This document shows positions 13,001-25,265 of a DNA stretch of 38,464 nt, piece by piece. The stretch's first letter is position 1. Every line of letters begins with the position of its first letter. A program made the translations under genes and the position numbers. The stretch lies in contig NW_003128382.1 of NCBI RefSeq assembly GCF_000003605.2, forward strand, positions 11,623 to 50,086, in the 5' to 3' direction. The DNA comes from Saccoglossus kowalevskii (Eukaryota > Hemichordata > Enteropneusta > Harrimaniidae). The notes below the pieces were generated by a model that was not told the origin of the DNA, made no database searches, and saw only the letters and a list, made by a program, of their open reading frames with translations.

Positions 13001-16000
13001 ATTTTATATGTATGAGTCGCACCGGTATTCTACCTTGTTTTAATCTTTCAACTAATTTGAAATCCAACTTTAGAAGTTATAGATGAAATCATTAACTATT
13101 TTTTCTCACATCAGGTGTACGATCCAGACTTTACCCGCAATCTCATAAAAGTAACCATTTGAGTGACTAAGTGAATTGTTCAATTTTAACACCAACTATG
13201 GACTTATTTCGCGGAGGTATTAAACCCAGATAACGATGTCCAACTTTCGTTTATGCTTATGTGGAGATTTTTCAGTCCCTTCGAATCTAATAAATTCGAG
13301 ATTTAGGACTTTGTCAAAATTTACATAAAATTGGAGATTAGGGATGTTGTACACTTTTTTTCTATAAATTGAACATTTTTTTTTCCAATCTTTATATTTA
13401 CCTTACCATGCTCTATTGTGAGGGCAAAAACATAAATAATTGTAACCACACCTGAAACAGGTCATTGATAAATGAACTATTTGCATATTTGCAAATGTTT
13501 TACACAACGTATTAAATATTGAAGCAAGCGCGAGTCTTTGGAATTATTTTCATATGAATAACTATACACCATGTTAATTAGAAAGTGACTTTTTGGGTTA
13601 TAGTAGATTGTATAGAAATTTGAATTGGCAATAGAGGAAATATATCAACTAGCTATTGGTATGCAAATTAATATATATCACTGTTCTAATTAAAAAAGTA
13701 ATTAACAATGAAATACAAATGAATTGACCTAGAAATGTACTTACTTGATTAGACTCAAATTTGCAAATAAAACAGCATTTCCGCAAATTGACTAGGGATT
13801 TGGCTTTCTTGTTTATAGTTTTAGTTGTACGGCTTTGATATGAAATGACTGGAACAATCTGAAGGACATTACACGGTCAGTACTTATGATATGAAAATGA
13901 TTTCTTCATCAAACACTATTTTATGCAACTTGGCACGGATGAGGGTTTCGGGTATAAGAGTTGTATGCTACCTCTACCTCCGTAAACAATTTTTTTGTTG
14001 ATTGCAGCTTTAAAAATAATATCATTTCTGTATTTATAGGAACAACACGTGTTTACTTTGGTTTCTAATGTGGATTAGTGATCAATTTCAAAATATTTGT
14101 ACTAGGAGCTTTCGGAAACTATCAAACAAAGTGGGATTAGAGGAATATTTTATTTTTAAAAAACTTGGTTCAAAAAAACAAAACCAAAAAGGTGTACAGT
14201 ATTCTTAAACAAAACAAATTGTAGTTGTGTATTCTTTTTTATGGACGCTGTTTTTATTGTTGTTGCTGTCGTTGTTTTCCCTTACTCCAAATTGTCGAAA
14301 ATTATAAATATACTACCCCCCCCCCCCGCAATCTTCTCTTTTTTGTACCGAATAGAAAGCTTCCGAATGCAGAATGGCATTCTGTTTGCTTGAACTCCAA
14401 AACTATTTTAAAATAAAGTACACAATAGACTAATCTTATGGCCAAACTTGGGGTGTCCTTTCAACCCCGACCAAAACGGAAGGGATTTTCTCTAGTGATG
14501 AGACTTAAGTAGAGGATTTGCTACGATACGGATATCTGAGCAATAAGGGCAGTAGGCATATTGTCGGATAGGTAGATAGACACATCAGAGGCCACCTTGA
14601 GATTGAGGGTGCAGTTTTGGAAACATAAATGCGTTTATTTGATGAGTTACCATGTTTACATTTTTTCTATCACTACCGTGTTACGTATTATCGTTTTATG
14701 TTTTACTGTCTGGCGACTGATAAAAAATAAGCGTTGGTCGTGTTATCATCGTGTCGGGGAATTGAATAATGTCGCATATACTCGAGGCTTATCGTCGCTC
14801 GTGGTATCGCAAAGTGATGTTGAGTGTCTCAAGACATTGCATCTTATGTTTGTCTTTATCTAGATAACGAACACAAATGAGAGAAAATGCGCAGATGTGA
14901 TTTCTATAAATTTTCAGATTAAAATGTGTTAAATACCGTTTTTAAAAAGTATGGTATTCTTATAATCGTTTTTATAAAATTATATTTATGCAAATTATTG
15001 TCTCAATGAATCAAAACAAAACTACCCTGAACATTTTTCAAACAAACAAACGACAATTTTTTCTCTAATCTGTGTATTAAATGCAAGACAAAATAGAAAA
15101 ACAAACCATAATTCTGTAGATGTACCATAAATGTCCAGTTATATAAATTGTCATACTATTATGAACATTTTGCTGAATACACATCATTTAATGGTGCATC
15201 AGTCGTACGAATATAGAGATTTTTGTTTACCATGAAGATGAGAGATTCAAGTTTCATTTCAGTTGCGTACAAATATTTTAATAATTACCACGGCAAACTG
15301 TTGTGATGTTAAAATTATATAAACGTCATCTTTTTTGAATGAGATGTTAGTTGTGAATATAACGTCTATAACAACTCTTTCAGTGCAGTAACAAATAGAG
15401 TAATATTCTTTCCACAAATAACTTTGTAGTTATAATTGTACATTCCATTCTCCGTAGTTTAACTTTATTCCGTGTTCTATTAAATGTTAAATGTTGATAT
15501 AATCTTCAACCAGTACTGGTTTACCTTTACGAAAACGTTTTTATTTGGGTTGGGGTTATAATCGCCACGTGCCCGAATCGTGTCCTACCAACCAGTCACT
15601 TTGATAGAAATTGTACAAAAAAAACCGCAATCGGTAATTGTTATTTCATGATTGACAAGATGACGTCATAAATGTAACATTAATATCTTCGTATAGCTTT
15701 ATTTTTCGATCATCGGCACGTTCTGTGTACGTTAAAATTTCAACACGTACGCCGTGATGGTACTTTCCTGTTTCCCACACTCTCGATATATTCCTCTCCC
15801 AAAAACAACGGTGCTTTTTATTCGCATGCGACACCGGAGTCTCAGCCAGAACATCCCTGGACAAGGTGAGAGTGTGTGCGGACGGGGTATCGGTTGCAAG
15901 TTGGAAACTTGGTCGCTAAGTCAATGAATCAACAAACCATCAGTTAAGATCCATATAGCTTGCAGGCTCTGATCTATGCAAATATCCGTCTACCTGTGTT

Positions 16001-16428
16001 TCGTTTAATGTCTGTCTATCCTTGACTTCAAAATAGAAAGATGTTTTGACTGATAAAAAAACAAAGATGGACCGGGAGTATCGGTGTTCCGGTTTGCTTG
16101 ACTGCCCAATCAACACCGAAAGGCGGTGAAGTATTCTGACATTGGTAGTCACCACGGTTAGACAATCATATTGCTCGGATGGAATATTAATGCAAATCGA
16201 TTAATTAACATGTGTTGCTTTAAAATAAATATCTAATCACATTTACGATATGAACACAAATTGTTGAGCCGCATTTTCTGCGATCTGAGCATGAATAGAG
16301 TGGACCAGTGTTAATTTGCTTGAAAGCTAGGTCATAAAATTGGACACTTAAATTACCAATAGGTGAAATCGTATGGTAGACTGATTGGAGACAAGGGTTC
16401 GAAAACAGATAAAACACCGCAAACTCAC
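10075..16428 (+). other. 5' flanking DNA, no gene recognised
   Basis: AT-rich sequence with a 12-base poly-C run (14316-14327) and a perfect CRE palindrome at 15661-15668. Short open frames at 14597-14863 (+) and 15646-15864 and 15940-16155 (-) have no recognisable product. The last two lie downstream of the minus-strand candidate exon at 16429-16557 but do not join it in phase. Confidence 0.4.
14316..14327. repeat. Poly-C tract (12 C)
   Basis: Twelve consecutive C in AT-rich sequence. It is a mutable homopolymer and a possible sequencing-length error point. Confidence 0.95.
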
Positions 16429-16557
16429 CTTCTTAGTATAGTCAACGAATGTTGCCATCAACTCCGCCTCCGCGTGGCGAAAATATTTCCCCACCCTTAA
16501 CAAAAATAATCCCAAATATGTAAACATTCCGCGCAACTGAGGCAAACTGAACGACAT
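16429..16557 (-). CDS. Candidate minus-strand first coding exon, unidentified
   Basis: On the minus strand an ATG at 16557 opens exactly 43 codons, ending TFVDYTKK immediately before a consensus donor (AAG|gtgagt, GT at 16428-16427). An in-frame stop lies about 30 bases upstream of the ATG. An ETS-type CCGGAAGT, common in animal promoters, lies on the minus strand near 16698-16705. The peptide has a hydrophobic LGLFLL stretch and then a charged part, less A/T-driven than most chance ORFs here. I recognise no family. No second exon joining in phase 0 without a quick stop was found down to 15.6 kb, so this may be coincidence. Confidence 0.2.
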
Positions 16558-18089
16558 CTCCCTCGGTAAACACTCGCCGTTAACAGTTTATTGGCGAAAG
16601 TGCGAATTCGACACCCGGACAGAAAGCGAAGTTATTGAAAGAGGGACAGAAAAGACAACGCACTTAGCCATTAGCTGTTTCATTTTAGGGCGAAAAACTT
16701 CCGGACTTAGTGGATAGATTTGGATACGGCGAATGACAAATACGAACTCTAGCCGATTCTTAGCATACCGCGATCAAACTGATTCTGATTGTGTTAAAGA
16801 TGTGAGCAAACATGTTCTTTTGATAATAACTTAAACTACTTTAAAATTCGACACTTGGAAATCGTGGGAAAGATTTCAACAATTTCTAGCAAAACATAAT
16901 ATCACAAAGGCCATTCCGATAGATCAACGACATCCGCTACTAATTAATCCAACGATATTGTTCTTCTTCTTTTTTTTTTTCATTTAGATACAAATTGAAA
17001 TTCGACAACATGTAACATTACAAATATGCTCTTCATTTATTTTCTGGAAACTGAAGAAAAAAAAATGTTCTTCAACATTAGACGAGTGAATGAGTATCTC
17101 GATCTTGCGAGTGTTGCAAATATTAAAGATGGAATTGACTAAAGTGAAGTATTCCAAAATAAAGTCTCCGACTTTTTTTTGGCAAACTCTTATTACAAAT
17201 TGATATAATTATGAATACGTATATCATTAATTAGATGTTCCTCATTATGTACTTCTAGGCTCTGGGACTCTTTTGTCTGATTATCAATATAATCACAGAA
17301 AACTTAATCAACAATTAGATCATCATTATTCTTATTAACGAAATATACTTGAATTTAGTATCACCCTGGATAATAATTATGTTTTGGAAGCGATTGGTGT
17401 GATGCAAATTTTTTTAACAACAATTATTGATGAAAATTATTTAAAATATTGCTTTGCAGATTTTAGAGACAAAATTGATACCAACATTCTGAAACACAAT
17501 TGTGGGATTTTCAAGTTGCTAGTGTGACACCGATAACGATTTCGAAAGAAGTTTTTTTTTTTTTTTCGTTTCAACGCTCTTTCTGGGCGAGTGTTTTTGT
17601 AAATCTTTCTCAGTACGTTATGAAACAGTAACAACCCCGTAGTTACGTTGTTAAAAAGATGCGATCAACTCACGTATTCGATTGCTGAGTTTTTTTATAG
17701 TTAATTTAAAAACGAAAGCCGTAACCTTTACTAAAATCATTTTTTTTTCACCTAAAACGATAATATAAATGTTTTGGTAAAATTGACCAGAATTTTTCGT
17801 TACTATGTTTGTTTATTTTCAGTTATTTACTATTAATCATTTGTTTATGATTGTAGTCATGGTTTTATATTTTTTTGCGAGATATCCGAAGTGTTCATCT
17901 GCGTTCAGTGATATATACTGATTTCGGTGAGACGAAAAAAAAACGCCATATCATTTCTAAGATTTGTCATTGAAAACACAAATCCTTGGGGACAACAAAC
18001 TTACACATAAAGAGGGAAGGCTTATTATATTACACTGAATGTAAAAGGTGGAGATTAAAATTCCAGTGATGTAAAACGGACCCTAATTC
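16558..18089 (+). other. 5' flanking DNA, no gene recognised
   Basis: The first 200 bp are GC-richer and would be promoter sequence if the minus-strand candidate exon is real. The remainder is strongly AT-rich with T tracts near 16969-16980 and 17552-17566. Confidence 0.4.
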
Positions 18090-18526
18090 NNNNNNNNNNN
18101 NNNNNNNNNNNNNNNNNNNNNNNNNNNNNNNNNNNNNNNNNNNNNNNNNNNNNNNNNNNNNNNNNNNNNNNNNNNNNNNNNNNNNNNNNNNNNNNNNNNN
18201 NNNNNNNNNNNNNNNNNNNNNNNNNNNNNNNNNNNNNNNNNNNNNNNNNNNNNNNNNNNNNNNNNNNNNNNNNNNNNNNNNNNNNNNNNNNNNNNNNNNN
18301 NNNNNNNNNNNNNNNNNNNNNNNNNNNNNNNNNNNNNNNNNNNNNNNNNNNNNNNNNNNNNNNNNNNNNNNNNNNNNNNNNNNNNNNNNNNNNNNNNNNN
18401 NNNNNNNNNNNNNNNNNNNNNNNNNNNNNNNNNNNNNNNNNNNNNNNNNNNNNNNNNNNNNNNNNNNNNNNNNNNNNNNNNNNNNNNNNNNNNNNNNNNN
18501 NNNNNNNNNNNNNNNNNNNNNNNNNN
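18090..18526. other. Assembly gap (437 N)
   Basis: The sequence is unknown. The left flank AAACGGACCCTAATTC (18074-18089) and right flank AAACGGAACCCCAATC (18527-18542) are near-copies, which suggests that the unresolved sequence is tandemly repeated. Open frames predicted across the gap are meaningless. Confidence 0.95.
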
Positions 18527-18999
18527 AAACGGAACCCCAATCGGAAATATTGCCCGATGATAGACGGCTCGCACCTGACAATACCACTTGTTTTTAATTT
18601 TCCACGGACAGGTGGGGAAAATCTGTTGTCATGGCGACGTTCAATTTCCACTGAGATAGGAACAATTCGAGAAGAAGAAGAAAATGAATAGTGTATGTGT
18701 CACAATGATGCTCCAATTATCCGGTAAACAGCGGGAAAAGCAATGAATGTGAAGTGTTCAACAAATTGTTTCCTTCGAACAGTGTCCGGCATTTATCGCA
18801 TGACCATGCTCGTTTGTTTGTTTGTTGAGGAAAACAATTTCCACGGGCCCCTAATGTACCTCAATTGTAATTCTATCCGCATTGCTTAATTGCAAGCAAA
18901 CGGTATCGCTGCAGTATATGGACAGTGCGTGTTTGTCTTTATTGTCGTGGGCTTGAATCAACAGGTCACTTGGGGTGACACTAGGCTTTTGTTCCCACA

Positions 19000-19260
19000 A
19001 TGACCGCGCATAGACTACGAACAGTAGCCAAGAGAGCCCCACACGAGAGCTTTGACAGCAAATGGGGGGCTTTCAAAATGAATGATGATGGGCAAATAAT
19101 AGACAGTCGGCTACCTGCGAGAGTGCATGATGAAGATATTATCACTGAAGAGGGGGGTAGTAAAGGGACTCCCAAGAATTTCAAGTACGTCGACAAGCTA
19201 GTCTCTTCGGGGTTGGTCTCCAACCCTTCATTCACTGTCACGGATCCAAGTACAGCGTAA
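19000..19260 (+). other. Unassigned 86-codon ORF
   Basis: An ATG-initiated frame closed by TAA at 19258-19260. The product has a mixed charged composition (for example DDGQIIDSRLPARVHDED) unlike the F/Y/I/N-rich chance ORFs elsewhere. The opposite strand is open over the same interval (18981-19304), which weakens the case for coding. No domain is recognised and no clear splice sites were found. It lies 2 kb upstream of the pax1/9 start. Confidence 0.2.
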
Positions 19261-20699
19261 AGTTGTTCACTGCTTTTACGAGGCCCAGTCACAAAACGCA
19301 CCATAGTGCTCTGTCACTGGAGCGTCCCGAGGGGGGAATTCTGTCCCGCCTTAAATGTATTCATCTGAAAGTATACTTGACATCACCGAGTATTATGCCT
19401 GTAATCTAAGTCCCCTCATTGGCATGTTCCATTTCTTTGCCCAACTGTCAATGAAATGAGCAGCAAAACAGAGAGAATACGTACATGTACTGGTAGTTTT
19501 GCGATATATAAGGGGGGAGGCGTTGCAGTGGCAACCAGCCCAATCACGACATGTTACGGCGCAGTTCTATCGCTGTGGGTATCGATTACGGTGTCCATGT
19601 CAGGACTTTAGTCATTGAACGGGCTTAAGTCAGTGGCATGAATGGCAAAGCCCCCCTCTAACAATACCCCTAGTCTAACGGTGTTTTTCCAACACGTCAT
19701 TGAGTATGGATTTAAGAAGCGGGAAGGGAAAATATAGGCATCAATTGAAACTGACTGACTGGCGCTTGCATTCGAGATCATAGGGCGTTGGAGGTACCCA
19801 TCTGATAATAACGCTAACCCAGGTGAGAGAGATGGTAGTAGGCGAGGAAAACGCCGACCCGCTACGATACGCCGTGTTTACATTGACAACTATAAAACTA
19901 TCCAACCGCAACTCTACCCCTCCTTTCCTTCACTGTATCATTACATGATGCGATACACATGAAGAGAAAAACTCTAGTCCCGGCGCTTACCAATCCCCCT
20001 CCTCGTCCCACCCTCATAATACCCCCCTATCGGGAGTTCTCTTCCCCAATTAGAAAGTCCCACGAACTCTGTCATCCGCGCTGTCTGAGACCTGAAAGTT
20101 ATCAGTCACGTTGGCATGATATTGGTAACCGAGCGTTTTTGTACACAACACGAAATGCTTGGTGTAACGTTCAGTAGCATGATTAGTACATGCAATGACA
20201 GCTTGATGTTTAGCAAGCCAGCCAGGAAAAAGAAAAAAAAGCGCGTCACGCCGCATGAAAATGTGCGAGTTGCATGGGAAATGTAAATAATTTCCACCTG
20301 AACCACAAGAATGTTTCCAAACTTTATTATCAACATCATGGAAGTTATATCAGAAGTAACTTTTTCCTTCTCTCTTTCTCTATCCACCCCCCTCTCTACC
20401 TCTACCTCTGCTATCAACGGGTATACACTTCGCCATAGTGTACGTGCTCCATTCAAAACCTCCCTGAAAAATCCATTACTTTTTTGACCAAACCAAACAC
20501 GCAAACACGATTAGAAAACAACTGTGTGGACAGAGCTGAGCGTCTATCCAATTTTGTATTGATTTAAAGGACGCTTTTAACCCTACTATGTTTATACCCC
20601 CATCATACTGTAGTGCATTCGCCACACAAAAAAATAGAACCCCCCGTTTACAGTTAAGCGTGCACGCGTGTGGCTTTCTACACTTGACGTGTGATTGAC
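19261..20699 (+). other. Upstream region of pax1/9, possible distal promoter
   Basis: It is rich in C runs and CpG compared with the rest of the flank. TATATAAG at 19505-19512 is followed 10 bp later by the X-box-like inverted repeat GTTGCAGTGGCAAC (19522-19535). A start site about 30 bp downstream of the TATA-like element could make a 5' leader joining the pax1/9 exon, but no donor was identified. Overlapping minus-strand frames at 20106-20808 lie in different frames and have no recognisable product. Confidence 0.3.
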
Positions 20700-20832
20700 A
20701 ACTTTTCACCCGGCGACCAATCAGAGAGACTCTCGCCCAATTAATTAGCGTTTTTGTAAACGCATGGCTATGGGGGGAACGGCGGCGATAGTGAGTCACG
20801 TCGAGCACAAGAGAAAGGGAGGAATTGACATG
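20700..20832 (+). promoter_or_regulatory. Candidate proximal promoter of pax1/9
   Basis: A CCAAT box in the context ACCAATCAG lies at 20717-20721, and an inverted one (ATTGG) lies at 20875-20879. Both precede the first coding exon, and no TATA box is visible between them and the coding start. NF-Y-bound CCAAT boxes commonly lie 60-100 bp upstream of TATA-less start sites, so the transcription start could fall near 20800-20950. The sequence is richer in C and CpG than the flanking DNA. This is motif-based inference. Confidence 0.35.
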
Positions 20833-21127
20833 AGTACGTAGAGACGGTAGTAATTCTTCACAAGATACACTCTCATTGGCGGCTGACTGCGTGTTATTTG
20901 GTCGAGGGCTAACAGTGAGACCAGTGAAGACACTCCCGTTATTTCGACAACTCGTTCTCAGTCATCCAAAAACTAATAATATCGACGAGTGCCGCCACTT
21001 GTCACACCGATATCAAGCAGCGCCAGCGTGTCTTCTCCAATTCAAGCTCGCGATCCAAGTAACTGGCCGGCTTTAAGTCCTTTTCGCCGTCTTCTACGCG
21101 CGACCATTACCAAGAAACACATCATCG
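20833..21127 (+). other. pax1/9: Probable 5' UTR (ATG-free leader)
   Basis: No ATG occurs from 20833 to 21127 on the + strand, although several would be expected by chance at this composition. An in-frame TAA at 21074-21076 closes the reading frame upstream of the first coding exon, so the protein cannot begin further 5' within this exon. This supports a leader whose first AUG is at 21128. The exact cap site is unknown, and an upstream non-coding exon is possible. Confidence 0.45.
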
Positions 21128-21143
21128 ATGCATTACGGCATGG
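21128..21143 (+). CDS. pax1/9: Pax1/9 coding exon 1 (start codon exon)
   Basis: Two in-frame ATGs, at 21128 and 21140, are followed by the donor gtaaga at 21144. From 21140 the exon codes only ATGG, and joined to AG at 24648 it gives M-E-Q-T-F-G-E-V-N, the N-terminus expected of Pax1/9. From 21128 the protein gains four residues (MHYG). The upstream ATG has T at -3 and C at +4, a weak context. The 21140 ATG has G at -3 and G at +4, a strong one. Leaky scanning to 21140 is therefore likely, and I treat M21140 as residue 1 (379 aa). The exon is too small to detect by ORF length and was found by requiring a donor that restores the known N-terminus. Confidence 0.8.
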
Positions 21144-24100
21144 GTAAGACCAAACTCTTTATTTCTCTGCACGGATCACTGGAATTGTCAAATAATATAC
21201 ACGACTCGTATTTACAACGATGATATACACACTGTTCCATCGAGCGAAACAACGTTATATGTGTTTTATTATTATTATTATTATTTGAAGAAGTGAAGAC
21301 GGTGATTATAAATTCAGTCAATGGTGACGTTGACAGTTTTAGCGATTTTAAATGTCGACTTTAAAGCTGTGATTGTAAACGATAATGGAAACAAAAACTC
21401 GCCATGAGAGAACCGATCGCTTCCAGATGTGTTCAACGTTGACCCAGTCGGTGACGACCCAGGCCTTCCAGGCGAATTCGACGAGACCGAACAAATATAC
21501 AAAAGTCACGTGTTTGGGTCACTAAAAAGTTATTATTTTTCGAATGTTGTTTGCCCATATCCGACAATATATATATATATAAGTTAGTGGCGAGGCTACA
21601 ACTATGTTGACGTCACATGGTTCTGGGCGCTAGAAAACAAATATATCATGATATAGAATGCATGTCACGATTTTTGTTTCTTATTCTTGTTTTTTAAGAT
21701 AATGAGATAATGTACATGAACTCGAGAAATGGCGCTGCGCGGTGGAAGCATCCGCGGTGATGGGTCAGTCACGGGGTACGGTGCGATACGGTGCTAGAGA
21801 AGGCTTGTTAGCTACTGTTTATATCCGATATGTTAGTATAGGGTTGAGCTGAACCAAAACAGAACAACAACAGACCACATAGGTTGTACGTGGTCTGATA
21901 CGTACGCGGGACTTCTCTTAGTGAGTGAGTGCCGACTCACTGACTTACAAGCCTGTGCGTCAAACTAAAATTATCGCTAAATTGTTATAGTGAATATGAA
22001 GTTGTCCTCTCTAGGAACAGAAACACTAGCTTACACCCGTCCGAAATCGGTATGTGTCCTGATTTCAAGTCGGCAAGCGAGCACTAACTTGGGGACGGTG
22101 ATTGGATTTAGCTGTTATACGCATATAAAGCAACACTTTTTATTGAATCATATGAAATATACCTTCAGTTTATTTGTTAAATTAATACCTCCAACAGACA
22201 ACTTCCATTTCGTCGCAGAAATAAGTCAGTTTCCAAACTTAGCAGTTAGTGCTTTCCGGCACCTCGCATTTCAAGATGGCGGAATCAGTCAACTAACTTG
22301 AAGTGACTAGTCATACAGCTTCCACGCGATTTTATACTATCATTGTAGAAGAATTATACTATTTGATTTGTTTCATGTTAATTAAGTAAAATACAGTTCC
22401 ATGCGTATATCGCAGTTCGCCAGGTTTCAGCTGTTTCGTTTTTTGTTTTTTTTTGTTTTGTTTTTATAAAAAAACTTCCCTTCTCTTTATTCTCACCAAA
22501 ACAGTTTATGGAACGTTGAAGCGAGAAGGTGGCCGGCATCACCGGAACGTAAACTCGTTCGTTCAACCGAAACAAATAGAAACGCAATCAAGCATTATTT
22601 TAAACTCTTCCAAAACATAATCTTTAATTAGAAATGTTATTGTTTTGTATAACCTTTTGATAACCTTCATAATACCATGGGAATATTCCCAGTCGATTCA
22701 TGTAATCGAGTCAGAAGTTAATTTTAAACATCGGTGTTATGGTCGTTGGGTAGACTTTTTTGCTAGAAATAAGGACGTGCAAGTTTCATATAGGTTTAGA
22801 GAAAAATTAAAATAATGAGCAGCGATGTAATCGATTTTTCTATGAATTATGAATTCCCTTCACAATAAATTTTTTCACATCCCAACAGATTGAAAATGAC
22901 TCGATTTTGTTCGGATAAAAACAAATCATACCAAGAATGCCAACGACAATGTGTTTAATTTAATGCATTCTTTTAAAGATATTTATTATTAAAAAAAAAA
23001 CATTATGTTTTATTCTTCCTCATGGTCTGAGTTGATCCATTTCTTCTTGTGGATCTGGAAATAACTGACTGTTAACTACACGAGACTACAGGCCGCGGAC
23101 TTCACGCATTTTCATTTAAATGGTAAACAATTTAACGTGTTTTATGTCGGTTCCGCGTTTTTCACAGTGATAACAGACAGTTCAAGTTTATGTGTCCGAA
23201 TACTTGCCACTGTGGTTAAGAACGGAAGGCTGGTGGTCATAAATAAGCCATAACCGCATTAGAAATAAACAACGTGGAAATCAACGGTATATAACATAAC
23301 TTGATATAATCAAATTTTGTTTCAAGTCTGCTAAAAGCCTATAATATCCTTTCCTGTGACGTTTGCTTTGAGCTAACCACATTGGGGGTCATTTGCCAAT
23401 AAAATTAAGTAACAACAAAATTCATATTCGTTTTGTGTGATAACTGATGAAAAGCTTGAACAATTGTTTAAATATTGCCCGTATTTAGAGAGTTTGTTCG
23501 CCGAAAGTAGGCATATAATGCGTAGAATTGTTCTTAGAAGTGTTCTTAGACAGTCTGGCACTTTCGTGTCAGTAGATTCGTCATAAAAACCGAAACATAA
23601 TTGTGCAATTTATAACACTACAATTGACTATTAATTACTGGCTCAGTTTCACTATTATAACTATTAACAAAAGTCAAAGTATATTGTAATAATTTCAACT
23701 GCTTCGGAGAAAAACAGCCTAAAAAGTTAAATCAGGGCACCACTCACCACTGTACGAGTAAAGTACGTTCTCATCACACGACCCGGGGGTGAAGTTAATT
23801 AATTTTCGACACCTCCTCACCGTGGCATTCAGTGAAAATAACACGTTCAGTATTGTAAATTTATAACAGTTCATAGTCGTTTTTTACACGTCAAGGTTTT
23901 GTAACTTTCCGTAATCTGGAAAGCGGCGTTCAATGTATACGTGACACACGCGTTGCAACTCTCTCGCATCCAGTCAACTCACCGTCACCGAATGTACTTA
24001 TCGTTTAAAAAAATGCAAATAGCTCAAACCAGTGTGTCAACAGGCAGCGGTAATGGAAAGCGGAAAGCGATTGTATCGTGGCCAATACTTGTGAGGCAAT

Positions 24101-24647
24101 CGACAAAACACTGACAGTTCAGAGCCTCTTCGTGACGATTGTTTCTAAATTGCCTGTAACCGAGCATCGTATATTATCGTGGCATTGGGACGCTTTGTAT
24201 CACTCGTACATCTCTCTGATCCGCGGTATCGCCTACTTCATCTCGCAATGCGGCGTTACTAATCGATTGGTGGCTCATATGGAAGGCTCTGATCGGATAT
24301 GAGTCTTCACGTTAATCAAATATTATACAATCCCGTCGTGAATTTTCCAAGGCAATTAATGAAGGCTGGAATGTGTAGAAGGATGCGATTGTCATAGTAA
24401 TCGTGGAGTCAAGGCTGTGTAGTGCTTTACTGTTATTGTTGATAGTTGGGGGAACTTGGAGTCTGAGAAGAACTAAATGCGGGATGGGGAAGTTATTTTT
24501 AGTCTGAGTAGGTTGGATAGGGTGTTACGGTAAAAGATGCTATAGTTTTCGAAGTCTGGGATAGAATTTTGAGAGGTAGTGATGAGAGAGAAAAAAGTTT
24601 TGTGTGATGACTTTTAAATACCTTTGTGTTGTTTCTTTTTATGACAG
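21144..24647 (+). other. pax1/9: Intron 1 of pax1/9 (3.5 kb)
   Basis: The donor is ATGG|gtaaga and the acceptor is a T-rich tract ending gacag|AGCAAA at 24647. It holds a perfect TGACGTCA (21608-21615), a short AT run (21567-21580), a TTA run (21266-21284) and a YY1-like AAGATGGCGG (22273-22282). I saw no coding exon in it. The AG at 24648-24649 is a competing acceptor two bases on, but its use would break the frame. Confidence 0.75.
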
Positions 24648-25265
24648 AGCAAACGTTCGGGGAGGTGAACCAGCTCGGCGGCGTGTTCGTCAACGGCCGA
24701 CCGTTACCAAACGGAATACGGTTGCGAATTGTGGAACTGGCCCAACTGGGAATTCGACCTTGCGACATCAGTCGACAACTGAGGGTGTCCCACGGGTGCG
24801 TCAGCAAGATCCTAGCTCGCTACAACGAGACCGGTTCGATACTCCCTGGGGCCATCGGGGGAAGTAAACCCAGGGTGACCACGCCGACTGTCGTTAAACA
24901 CATAAAGGAGTACAAACGGATGGACCCGGGTATATTTGCCTGGGAGATCCGCGACCGGCTCATAGCCGACAATGTCTGTGACAAATACAACGTCCCTTCT
25001 GTCAGCTCAATCAGTCGCATACTGAGGAACAAAGTCGGCAACAACACCATACAGCATCTGCAGCACAGTGGTTATGACCCGGTGAAAGACCACCACCGAC
25101 CGATGTACAACCCGCTGTACCCGTATCCCTGTGGACCAGGGCCTGCCAATACAAAATCTATAACCACTAACCAAGCCGCACTCAGGTGGCCGTCCTCACA
25201 TTCAGTTCACGACATCCTAGGATTTCGACACGCCGGGATGATGGGACAGGGGCCAGACCACCAAG
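24648..25265 (+). CDS. pax1/9: Pax1/9 coding exon 2: paired domain and octapeptide
   Basis: This exon codes residues 2-207 plus one base of codon 208. Residues about 5-131 form a complete paired domain. The PAI half starts at [18 protein letters not shown] and contains the recognition helix near [13 protein letters not shown]. The RED half spans about residues 79-131 and ends [12 protein letters not shown]. An octapeptide HSVHDILG lies at residues 186-193; this type recruits Groucho/TLE corepressors. No homeodomain follows, which fits Pax1/9 rather than Pax2/5/8, Pax3/7 or Pax6. The linker is rich in P, Y and H. The donor is CAAG|gtatgt (phase 1). The paired-domain match to the family is very strong, with no broken or missing segment. 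An intronic in-frame ATG at 24641 (MTEQTF) could act as a start only if intron 1 were bypassed. Confidence 0.97.

Noticed and set aside
16390..16410. tRNA B-box-like GGGTTCGAAAAC
   Set aside because: It does not fit GGTTCRANNCC and no A box or acceptor stem is present nearby.
18030..18651. Three long minus-strand open frames
   Set aside because: They consist almost wholly of N from the assembly gap.
1..20700. Search for homeobox exons (msxlx, nkx2.1, nkx2.2) expected near Pax1/9 in deuterostomes
   Set aside because: No WFQNRR-type coding sequence was seen on either strand.
20106..20808. Minus-strand ORFs of 132 and 110 codons upstream of pax1/9, as a divergent gene
   Set aside because: The two are in different frames, overlap slightly, show no recognisable domain and have no convincing splice sites.
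24641..24647. ATG 24641 (MTEQTF...) as the protein start
   Set aside because: It lies inside the acceptor of intron 1. Splicing from ATGG at 21140-21143 gives the family-typical N-terminus.
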